64,000 bases of DNA from Acanthochlamys bracteata (lineage: Eukaryota; Streptophyta; Magnoliopsida; Pandanales; Velloziaceae), in contig CM034145.1 of NCBI GenBank assembly GCA_019914995.1, forward strand, positions 682,001 to 746,000, read 5' to 3'. This document shows positions 34,035-44,586 of the stretch, one piece after another. A program made the translations under genes and the position numbers. The notes beneath the pieces were generated by a model, which did no database searches, had not been told where the DNA came from, and saw nothing but the letters and a program-made list of their open reading frames with translations. Within the stretch, counting starts at the first letter, position 1; each line of letters begins with the position of its first letter.

Positions 34035-35910
34035 ATGTTTGGATCTCCGGCAAGATCGAAAGATCTCGAGCTTTCTTTCGCATACAACAGAAAAGAAGAA
34101 AGTGGTGGAGATCTTCAGAGAGAGATGAATTCACAACAGCAGCAGCAGCAGGGATTGCTGCGGTATCGATCGGCGCCGAGCTCATTGTTTGGAGAAGTTT
34201 GTGACGATTTCTTGCCTGCTGCATCAAGGCCTCCGTCAAGCCCTGATCCTGCTGAAACTATGATAGCAAGGTTTCTTTCCTCTGCGCAAGTCAGTTCTCA
34301 GTTTCCACCACCGCAGTCTCCGGCAAGCCAGCACCATCACCATCTACAGCAACATCAGCAGCAGCAGCAGCAACAACAACAGTTGTTATACCAACAGCAG
34401 CAGCAGCAGCAGCAGATTAATTCGAGTCAACCGATGTCGATAGAAGCAGAACAGATGAAGAACGGCGGCCTGATTCGGCACAGTAGCTCTCCTGCAGGCT
34501 TGTTCTCTCACTTGAATATTGAAAATGGTATGATTTTTATCTCTGTTTTCTTTATGTAGTAAGCTTGATAGATAGTTCATTACAGTGATTTCAGTAGTTA
34601 AAAACCGTAATTCATCTCCTGTAGTTTCATCAGAAATCTATTCAGTAGTGTTTCTTCTGGGGAATGATTCACTTCATGTTTCAGAAAATCGAGACACTAA
34701 CGTTTTGCTTTGATGATTGGAGACAAAAAAGATTCTAACTTTCTTGTGGGTTTGTAGGTTATGGCTTGATGAGAAGTATGAGTGGTATGAGAAATGGGAA
34801 TGGAACAACAGGAAGTGAAGGCGGCGGGCGGCTAAAAGGACAGCTTAGCTTTTCCTCTAGGCAAGGTTCTCTCATGTCACAAATTTCAGAGGACGGCAGT
34901 AGCCCAGAGGATAACAGTGCAGGAGGCGGGCGGTGTTACATGCCTGGGTATCCAATCAGGTCCTGGGAGGATTCACAAGTGATGCCTGATAATTTCTCTA
35001 GCATGAAGAGAGCCCGAGAAAATGGTCTCAACCAATCTGAATCTCAGGTTTGTATCTTTTTTCTGCGCTATAGTAAGTTCTTCAGGAATCGTGTCTGAAA
35101 CATGTATTGATCAGCAGAATGGAGATGTTAGGAACAACGGCAAAGGTCTGACACACCAATTCAGTTTGCCAAAGACCTCATCAGAGATGGCAGCCATCGA
35201 GAAGTTCCTGCAATTCCAGGATGCTGTCCCTTGTAAGGTCCGTGCCAAGCGGGGCTGCGCTACGCATCCTCGGAGCATTGCTGAAAGAGTAAGTGTACCA
35301 GGTTGCTGTTCAAGTTGATTTCAGTCCTAAAAAGAAAAGTCTGTTTTCAAAAGTTCAAATCTACAAGTTGTCGTACTTCAGCTCATAAAACCATAAAGTT
35401 CGGTACCTGTGTTACTCAATTGATTGGGGGCTCAACTTGAAGATGATTTGTTTCAGGTGCGAAGAACAAAGATTAGTGAGAGGATGAGGAAGCTTCAAGA
35501 GCTGGTACCCAACATGGATAAGGTAACATTCTTATTACGCACAATCTATAATTATCATACAAACCCGAGCATGGTAGCAAATTTTTGTCTCAATCCTATT
35601 AAAACTGTAAAGAAGCCAATCAGTAACTGTGAATGGATGCCGATATTAATCGTCTAACCTGTAGGAATTTTACTGAATGCAGCAAACAAACACTGCCGAC
35701 ATGTTGGATTTGGCTGTCGATTACATCAAGGATCTTCAAAGACAGGTCAAGGTAACGCATAAAGAACCATAAATTTCAATCATGTATCTTACACACTCGG
35801 AAGAAAAATTTCTGAATCACTGAATGCAAGATGTTGATTTTGATCAGTCGTTATCGGATAACCGGGCCAATTGCACATGTTCTCCTGGAAAGCAGAAACC
35901 TTACCAATAA
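34035..35910 (+). CDS. bHLH transcription factor, AKS/FBH (bHLH122/130) type
   Basis: Six exons encode 384 residues: 34035-34527, 34758-35047, 35115-35288, 35457-35522, 35683-35751 and 35848-35910. All junctions are GT-AG and in frame (1155 bases). The bHLH domain (about residues 308-364) reads THPRSIAERVRRTKISERMR, then KLQELVPNMDK and TADMLDLAVDYIKDLQ. It has the His-Glu-Arg contacts expected for E-box/G-box binding. N-terminal family motifs are present: GLLRYRSAPSSLFGEV, LIRHSSSPAGLFSHLNIE and QLSFSSRQGSLMSQISED. In Arabidopsis this subfamily (AKS1-3/FBH1-4) activates guard-cell K+ channel genes and CONSTANS, and its Ser-rich motifs are phosphorylated. Two Gln tracts occur (near residues 33-38 and 106-127). 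Exon 3 has a CAGCAG tandem acceptor that could add or drop one Gln. The leader is about 700 bases with a (GA)n run at about 33962-33984. Confidence 0.93.
34349..34416 (+). repeat. CAG/CAA (poly-Gln) tract in the bHLH gene
   Basis: In-frame CAG and CAA codons form two Gln runs separated by LLY, about 22 codons in all, preceded by a short His run. A smaller CAG cluster lies at 34131-34151. Such tracts change length easily; reading frame is kept. Confidence 0.85.
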
Positions 35911-38649
35911 GCAGTATGAACGAAGCTGTACAGAGAGTTAGAGGAGCTTTTGAATTGTGGACAAAAGCCACAATGAAGCAATAAGGATAAGTTGGAGCTT
36001 TTCGGAAGCTTGAATTTTTTGTGTGTACTGGTTCCGTGAAAAGTTGATACTCTTCCTTGTTAATTGATTTTTCGCCTGTTTTGTTAAGTAGTTAGTGTAA
36101 TTGTTAGTGGCTAGTCAAAGTTAAATTTATAGAAATATGGTTTTGTTAAGCTGCTTTGGTTTATTATATAGCTGCTGTGTTTTTTTCTTAATCCTCAATT
36201 ACTAAACCATAATTTTAAACGAGATTTTTTTTTTTTGCTTTTGTCAAATGAACTCTTTTTAACTTAAAAGAAGCGTTTGAAACGATCAACCTACAGGGGC
36301 AATTGGAAAAGACTCAAAAACACTAAACATAATTATGGGCATGTTTATCTATACTTTAACTTAGTTTTTATTTTTCAATTTTATTTTTCAATTACTTTTA
36401 ATAAAAATAAACGTAATATTAAAATAAATAAATATATTTAACTTTATTCTTAATAATAAATATGTAATTACATTTATTTTTACTACTCAACTTTTTTAAT
36501 TAACTTATTTTTTAATTAATTTTTTGGAATTTCACTCGCAATTAAAATAAGTAGTTCTCTCCCCCATTCATCTGAGCTTCTCGATTCCGACTCCGTCCTA
36601 TAAAAAAACACTCAACTAGCTTATTTTAAATGATTTATTATATTATCTTTATAAGTTTTTGTAAATTTATTTATTAAAAATTTATTTTTGAACTAGTTAC
36701 GAATAAGTAAATTATGCTCTTTTATCTTTTCCGTGAACGAAGCTAGAATTAAAAAGCGTGTTTTAAAATTTTGAACTCTAAGTTTTTCGTCAAATTTAGA
36801 GTTCAAAAAATGTAAATATTTTTATAAATTGACTCTATTCTATTTACTATTCAAAAATCACCAATTTAATGTTTTAAATATTATTTCATACTTGCAACCT
36901 ACTTTCAAAATGAAATTAAATATAAAAATTGATTTATTTTTAACTTATTTTTAAAAAAAAATTATTTTTGTTAAAATTTGTTTTGCGTACTAAAACACGC
37001 CTAAAACGTAAGTTAGAAATTATCCTTTCTTGCTCATTGCTTATGATTTATGAACTGGTAGTGATTGAATGGTGTTCCTGGATTCCACGATCTTTAAATA
37101 CAACACAATAAAATCAGTGCTCATTGTAGGTACAAAAACAAACAAAAAAAAAATTTGTGAAGATAAAGTTACCAACTTTTTTTTTTTTCTTGGTTAACTT
37201 TTGATTTTTATGAGACGATGATGTTGAACATGAACAAGAGCTTTTGATCGAACGGCTGTTAGTGGAGAAGCCGTGATCAATCAATCGTTGGATTGATGAG
37301 GTTTCTGGGTTTCTGCTTTTGGCTTTTGGGTGGGAAGGCGATGGAAAGAAAGAGACGGGCATGGGCAGGCAGGTTCACTACTTTTCTGTGTTTGCGATCC
37401 TGTGATGGTGATTCAATCAGGACGCTGTAGTTTTGATCAACTGATTAAGGCACAAATAAGAACTCGTTTAACAGTGTTTTTTTTTAATAAAATTTTTTAA
37501 TTTAATATTTTTTTAAAAAAATTAAAAAATACAAAAAAATCTATATCGCAAAATTTATTATTATTTTTATATAAAAATTAAAATTTAGTTTTTAAAAATT
37601 TTAAAATTACCTTTTATTTAAATTTTTTTAAAAAGCATTTCTAAATATTACCTAAACCTCATGAATGTTTCAAAACTGAATATCTCTTTTAGTATTTAAA
37701 ATTTTAAGTATTTAAAAAATTCTTTTCAATGTTTTATAAAATATTAATAAATTGTACGTTTTAAAAATTCTTATCAATGTCTTCAAAACTAGAGTCAAAT
37801 TAGTCTGAATAATAAAGTTTTAAGCTAAATATAAAACATTTAATTAAATACAACACAAAGACTGATTTAAAACAAAATATGATTTTAAACGTTACCCCAA
37901 ACAGATTATTGAGAATGTTCTTACTCAATTTCTTCTACGTTTCCAATAGCTAATAGTGAGTTCTAGTTAGACGGTCGCCTTATTATGATTTCAAAACAAA
38001 GCAACTTTCTTTCCCACCACTGAGGATCAAATCAAAACAAAAAAGCAGATAAAAAGTTGAGGAAATAATTTTGAGCAGTTAAATTAAGGAAGTAAACTTT
38101 TAAATGAGGGTGGTTATAAAGTTTAAAAGTAAATAATAGGGTTCGGATTTAAGAAAAAGAAAGGGTAAAGGTAGCTCTCTACGGTGTGATTTCATTGAAT
38201 GATACCACGGGTGGAAGGTTGAAATATTGGACTTGCCGAGATGTGGGGGAAAGATAGAAAAGAGCGTTTTTCTATGGTGATAGTAGTAATTAAGATTTTG
38301 TTAGTATTCTCACAAATACCAAAATGTCAAGTTTCTATATTTCTGGAAATTTGGGTCAAAAATTGAAACTACAAGTTGGACGGTTTTTAAAAAACAAAGA
38401 TGCACTTCCTATAATTTAGAGAATAACAACTAAGCTTGTGTTTTAGTTACATACAAATAAACTTTGTAAAAATAAAATTCAATAAAATTCAGTAAAAAAT
38501 AAAATTCAGTAAAATTAGAGTTCAAAATAATATTAAAATATATAAAATAAAATTTAAAGTTAAATTTTGATGAAGTAAAATATGATATGAAAATAAAATT
38601 AGCAGTGATAATTAAAATAAGTGATAAAACTCAAAATCCAAACAGAGTT
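35911..38649. other. bHLH 3' flank and A+T-rich spacer with MITE remnants
   Basis: 3' UTR to about 36180, then spacer. A Tourist-like end 'gggcatgtttatctata' begins at 36337. A second, inverted end 'gtactaaaacacgcc' followed by TAA closes at 37001. They may be one element of about 665 bases or two overlapping ones. Further A+T-rich repeats lie at 37455-37660 and 38440-38650. A short minus-strand ORF at 37114-37362 is not convincing. Confidence 0.4.
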
Positions 38650-41600
38650 ACCTTGCAATTGAAACATGACCTAAGTTGAAGAGCAAATTTTACTGAAAGA
38701 AAAAAAAAACTGACAAAAAAATGTTCCATGGGGCTAATTCAAGAATGTTAAAGATGATTATTTGCAGAGATGCAGACGTTGTAATGAATAAGTGTATGCA
38801 CACTTCATGACAAGATTAGAAATGAAGTAATAAAGAGGAATTCAAGATGAGGTTCACTCGTTGAACTTGAAGTCATATTTAAGTCATATTTGGGATAGCT
38901 GTGCAAAGTAAAACTTTTTCAAAGACAGAGCTTATCATAAATAACTTGGTTCATGGCTTTTTGGTGAAAAAACTTGTTCCTATAATCATCCATGACTTGC
39001 AATTCCGAATTCTTCAAAGAACTTTTCACGGCTTTTTTGGGCTTAAAAAGACCATGCCAAACACGGCTTTAGCATCTGAATCTCTATCCTATTCACACTA
39101 CTTCGTTAATTCCATAAACTTGGTAAAATCCAGCACAGAAACTCAAAAGCTTGTAGATAGATCTCTTTGCTGGATTTTGGTGTGATGTAGAAATGGTCCC
39201 TTTACAAAAAGGACCACAGAGACAGAAGTATTACTTTCAATATCCTCTCCTTATCAGCACATAATACCAATACCAGGCCATAATATATATAAACAACTCC
39301 GTAGGACCTTTATGTTTCATCATGCATGTTTTGATTCAATACAAATATAATCAAGTAAGCTGATACACTTTTGCACATAGTAACAAGTCAATAGCAATAC
39401 ACAACGCATACCTTGCACGCAAGTGAAATTGTGGGATAAACAACACTTACACTCAATCAAGTTGTATGCTGAACCCATGCTATCTTGACCAAAATACCTG
39501 AACGCGAAATGTATTTTTATAGAATATTTTATGGAACTGTAACAATGAACTAATAATTATTAATGGAAAGCAAGAAAAAAGAAACATGTTGCATGGAAAA
39601 TGATCAGTAACATATAGAGATAATACAGGGAAAAGCATGTCGAAAACGCAAATATTAAACAAAGAGACATGGATAAGGGACTGAAATTTATTGCCATAAA
39701 TTTGGCAAGATGGAGATGATGTTAAAAAATAGGTCATATCATTTTATTGCAGGCATAGCTTAAATCGCATACCAATAGAAAGTATAGATACTGCCCCACC
39801 ATACACCAGAAATGAGCAAGTACTGAAAATTGCTGGCATTTACTTATAACCACTTATTTGTTTTGGTCAGAAAAAGAAATGAGTGAATAAACAATTCCTA
39901 AGAGTATATCCTACTTATGTTGCTGCATTATAGGATGGGATAAGCTAGCAGGCTAGCATCACAAAGTTCGCATCACCTACTACAGAAATTTCAATAGTGG
40001 AAAGAATCACTGGATCAGACATGTACCGCAAGAAACTAACAGCGTAGATTTTATGCAAAAGAGTTACGGATGGGCAACAAATTCAACTGAGTCTACTTTC
40101 ATAAAAGCAGTATTTCCATGAGTGCTTTAGTACCAGATTGCATTATGGGAACAATAGAAGGTTGCAGCTTTTACCTGATAGATCCTGTATTGGGCAGAAT
40201 AAAGATTAACCAACAAAGCCTTCTGATGCAAAAAGTTAATTTCCAACCAGTTGAGTCTGGATAGGCTTGAAAGAATCTGAAGTGGATTCTACCAATAGTA
40301 CAATTGTGACTTACAACACAGCATTCAACTTCTTGAAAGGAACAAGAGTTGCATCACCTACCACTAGATATTACCTGCATCAGAAAAGCATGATATATAA
40401 GCCTCGGGAAGATAATATAGAAATCATCTGGAACTATGCATGTAGGAAGAACATCATAGCTTACCATGGATGACATAAAAGGTGAAGTTGTACATGGAAG
40501 GCCAAGAAAAGAAGACCAAAATATAATTTCTAGCTCCTAAAGTACCTTAAATCACCCTCAAAAATATCTATAGCATGTCATAACATATGTAACATTGAGG
40601 TCATGCAAAAGCTATTTACATGGGAAGGCCACCAATTTTTCCGTATCACATCCTAGAAGGTATTCCGCATTGGGTACAGAAATTACTCGTATAGAATCCA
40701 CCCACTTCACATGTACTGTTGCTATCCTCATACATTTCAATGTTCACTCAAATTTATAAGGCAAGCGTAAGAAATAAGAATAGACATTCATTTATGTTAT
40801 ATTTGCTAGGAACTTCAAAGCCATCCTGATGTTAATAAATTCAAACTGAAGAGATGAGGTGATAGGCATATCGATTAACATTGAAAGGAAGAAGAGCGAT
40901 GCCAAATAACATATTACAAATTATTCATGTGAAAGAACTTCTATAAAAGCCTCCTACATGGCATCAGTATCACAGGTACTTAATCGTTTCACAGGTTAGG
41001 TAAACTTACTCCTCAACGACAACCACATATTCAATATTGACTCAAACATGACCAGACGAAATCATTGAGATTGATGAAAACAAGAAGGAAACCATTCCTA
41101 TTGATACAGTAGCAGGACTTCCATTCAATGACAACCACCAATACACTGAAGTTCCTTCAAACTGCTATCCCTTGCTGATTTTCGTCTTTCCAGCTACAGC
41201 CATGGATATGTAGCTTGACAGAGGTAAATCTTCATAGCTGTGCCGTAGTTGTGTACAAAGTAGTAGCTTATCAACTAGATTTGACGGTCGATGCAAACAC
41301 AATCATGTGTATTATAGATTGGGTGCGTGAGAGAAGAACTAGTTTACTTCGAAGTCCAATTCCCTTGCTGAATGTAGAGACAAACTTATAGGAAATACAT
41401 GCTTTACCAAAAAACTCTAAAACATGATTTTCAAGTTGCTCTCTATATGGAATTATTGATATTAGATATCCAAAGAAGATTTTAATAGCTTCCGTAGAAC
41501 AACATATTTACAACAAGGGAACTAGGATGCATCTGTTGATGCAATGTGGTGGAGGAAAAAGAAGAGCTTTAGTTGGGTGCAGAAGAAAGATACTGGAGCA

Positions 41601-42813
41601 AAATTACTCGGCAAGAGATCAAGAAGATGACACTTCAGGGCACACTACCATATTCTTTCCTAATACCACAAAGAGCAACAACAACTAGATGCTGGTCTCG
41701 TTGAACAAATTTCTATGAGAAAGAGCATCTGGCAGTGGTTGTATCTGATCCCATATATGCCAGCGCAAAGAAGGATAATTGACAAAATCCAGAAGAATGC
41801 ATCTAGCATCAAGAGACAAGAGGATGCCACATCATTATTTCATCACATCTTAACCCTCCATTGTTGCACTATGCATTGTCTAACCAGGAAGCGGCAACGA
41901 TATTACTATTTGGTTACACAGATCTAGAGGCAGCCACCTTTACACTGCTTCAACTAGGAATGTCACATGCCTTTAACTATAATGTTTTCTCCACAGATAC
42001 CCCAGTGTACTTGAGAAAACATAGTTAGCAGGTGTCTAATCCCCAATTCTAAACAGTACAACAAGATTGCATTTATATGAGCAATATTCCATTAACAGAA
42101 ATTCAATGTGAAGGACCAAATGTCCACATAGCATCAAGTTTCCACAAGAGTTCTAGTGTAACTCAACAGGTTTTGTCATCATGGATTATACCTACCAAAG
42201 AACTGCTTAGACAGTATGTGGAAGATACCAAAACTCACTAAATTTTCAAAAATAAAAAAAAAACATTTGCAGCAACCAATGCGTCCTCCTAGCACAAATT
42301 TTTATGACATTATTACACAGTTAATACTTGTATTTATGAAAATCTGTTCATATATGTCAGGAAATTCTTATATCATGAACAAGGCAGCAATACCTATTCT
42401 AAGGCACACATTGACATCAACTCACAAGACACAAGAAGCATTACAGCTCAAATTGTAGTAACACAGAAATATACAATTCTAATTCTGTACTTATAACAGA
42501 TACCAAAATATCCAATAGCTTTTTGCTTACCTAAAAAAAGGTACTAGCTAGCCATGGCCCATATAATATATCATGAAACCGGAGAATGGCATTCTACCTT
42601 ACTGAAAGCCAGAGGACATCACAAACTATTCAGCATTTCTAGCACACAATCATACCACAAACTATACACAAGACACATTGTCACTAAAACCAAGTTAAAG
42701 ACCCTCACATTGTCATTCAGCATTCACAAAAGAACACTGAAGTTGGTCGCACTTGCTTTAAAATACCGACGAACGAACAAAATCAACACCGTAGAACATT
42801 TACTGACCAGCAC
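38650..42813. other. Unexplained 4-kb segment downstream of GNA1
   Basis: Not A+T-rich desert: the composition resembles introns or UTRs of a minus-strand transcript (A-rich on plus). Yet no exon, domain or repeat family was recognised on either strand. It lies directly 3' of the acetyltransferase gene and ends in MITE-like sequence at about 38650. It could be a long or spliced 3' UTR, a non-coding transcript, or a very decayed gene. A small near-perfect hairpin (ggtccctttacaaaaaggacc) sits near 39195. Confidence 0.3.
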
Positions 42814-43296
42814 TCAATGATTGAAGTAGATAGCCATCTGAACATTCTTGTCCTCGAACCCGCACGTGCTATAAAAGTTAACAAGTTCCGGTGTGCAATC
42901 GAGAATAACCTTATAACACCCTTTCTCCTTCGCATACTCAACAAGACGATCAACAATTTTCTTCCCCAACCCTCGCCGCCTTGCGGAAGAATCAACCACC
43001 ACATCTTCTACGTGCCCACATTTTGCGCCGCCACGTAAGAACTTTTGCTCAACGAGAAGCGATCCGGTAGCGAGGATCTTGTTATCAGAGAGATCTTCGG
43101 CGACAAGAACGAGTTGGCGATCGGGATTTAGATCCGCGACGAGGTCGGAGAAATCGATGTCGGAGAGCGGAGGGCTAGGGCTGAGCTGAGAGAGAAGAGA
43201 GAAGAAACCTTTCGATTTATCGCCGACTTCCAGGGAACGGATCGAGATTGAACTGTTGCTAGTAGTAGCTTCACCGACGGTAGCCGTGCCAGACAT
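42814..43296 (-). CDS. GNA1: Glucosamine-6-phosphate N-acetyltransferase (GNA1-like)
   Basis: A single exon of 160 residues. It catalyses acetyl-CoA plus glucosamine-6-phosphate to N-acetylglucosamine-6-phosphate, a step towards UDP-GlcNAc for N-glycans, GPI anchors and O-GlcNAc. The GNAT fold is clear. Motif A reads CGHVEDVVVDSSARRRGLGK, with the acetyl-CoA pyrophosphate loop RRRGLG at about residue 112, followed by KIVDRLVEYAKEKGCYKVIL. The C-terminal piece NFYSTCGFEDKNVQMAIYF is characteristic of GNA1, not of other GNATs. The N-terminus (first 18 residues) is variable and polar, without a targeting signal. Length fits the plant enzyme (about 150-160). The gene faces the RABA4 gene head to head across about 1.3 kb. 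Confidence 0.9.
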   Translation of the reverse strand: MSGTATVGEATTSNSSISIRSLEVGDKSKGFFSLLSQLSPSPPLSDIDFSDLVADLNPDRQLVLVAEDLSDNKILATGSLLVEQKFLRGGAKCGHVEDVVVDSSARRRGLGKKIVDRLVEYAKEKGCYKVILDCTPELVNFYSTCGFEDKNVQMAIYFNH

Positions 43297-44586
43297 GGCG
43301 CTGGAACGTTTTTCAAAGAAAACTCAAAATAAAAAATTAAAACAAAGACGACAAAATCAGAACGCTCTCTATTTATATGTTCAATGTTGGCAAGATTATA
43401 GTAATTGCGTTTTTTGGAACGGTTTGGGAGTGACTTTTGTAATTTTTTTAATAACAAAATGTATTTTTTTTACATTTTTGAAAAATAAGTTTTTTATTTT
43501 ATAAAATAATAATAAGATTTATAACATAGAATTTAAAAAATTCTTACTTTTTGAATTTTTGGAAAATTCTATAAAATATTTTACAATTTTTATTAAAAAA
43601 CATAAAATAAAAGGTTGAAATAAAAAAGAGTTTATAAGTAATGTAAACTACAACTTAGTCTAAACGGTAACTTAATCATGTAAAAGTAAATTTTGTGATG
43701 TAAAAGTGAAAATTTTAAAAATAAAATTCAATAAAAGTAAAATGTTGAATGATTAGAAATGATAATTAAAATATATAATAAATTTAAACTAAAATTTTTA
43801 TAAAAATAGTTTTAGTGTGAGAGTGAAATTGAAATTTGATATTAGCTGAAATACAAAACGGCTCATTCAAATTCTAAAGAAGAAAATAGATTTTGGTGGC
43901 AATTGACATACGCTCTTAGAGGCGTTTGACATTATGTTCCTCAAAATTTTATTTTAATTTTTAATTTTATATTTTTAACAAATAGTTTATATTATACAGT
44001 ATTTATTTAAAAATTAAAAAATATATAAAATTTTATATAGTAATATTTTATTATTATTTATTATTTATGTATTTTAAAAAATATTTTTTAAAAGTACTTC
44101 AAAAAAGACTGGATTTCGAAGATAAAATAAATTAGTATCTTATATTTACAGTATGTTATTACCAATCGCGTTTGGTAAAATAAGTTCAGTAAAAGTAAAT
44201 TAAAAATAAAAATTTAATGAGTCTAGAGTAATTAATATAAAATTGAATTAAAAATTTTGATAAAACAGTTTCCTGCAATTAAAATACTTGGGCCGCGCTA
44301 TTTACAATATAGCCCAACTAAAGAAAACTGAAACAATCTCAACAATTCCTGCACTCAAAGTTAACAGTCAACCCCCATGTTGTGTATATTTACATGTCAT
44401 GCCATTATCGTCAACTCGTCGTCCACCTCACGTGGTCTCCCATTTCTCAGAGCTCCAGTCTTTTTATCTTTTCTCCAAAAACAACAAACACGGATCAAAA
44501 GAACTCCAACTAAATTATCAAAATCAACTCATATTATTTAAAAGTTCGAGAGAAAATATTGATCGAACAATTTTGATAAATTTGTT
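43297..44586. other. Divergent spacer between GNA1 and RABA4 genes
   Basis: Contains promoters for both genes and three A+T-rich MITE-like stretches: about 43440-43620, 43660-43870 and 43921-44105. The last starts 'ggcgtttgacatta' like family A. A further short one at about 44165-44290 starts 'gcgtttggtaaaa'. Ends are too worn to define. Confidence 0.4.

Noticed and set aside
37114-37362. 82-codon minus-strand frame, Ser- and Lys-rich
   Set aside because: Low complexity, no homology recognised, in an A+T-rich repeat area.
38901-39185. 94-codon plus-strand frame
   Set aside because: No recognisable domain, no splice context, and it sits in sequence that looks like UTR or intron of the opposite strand.
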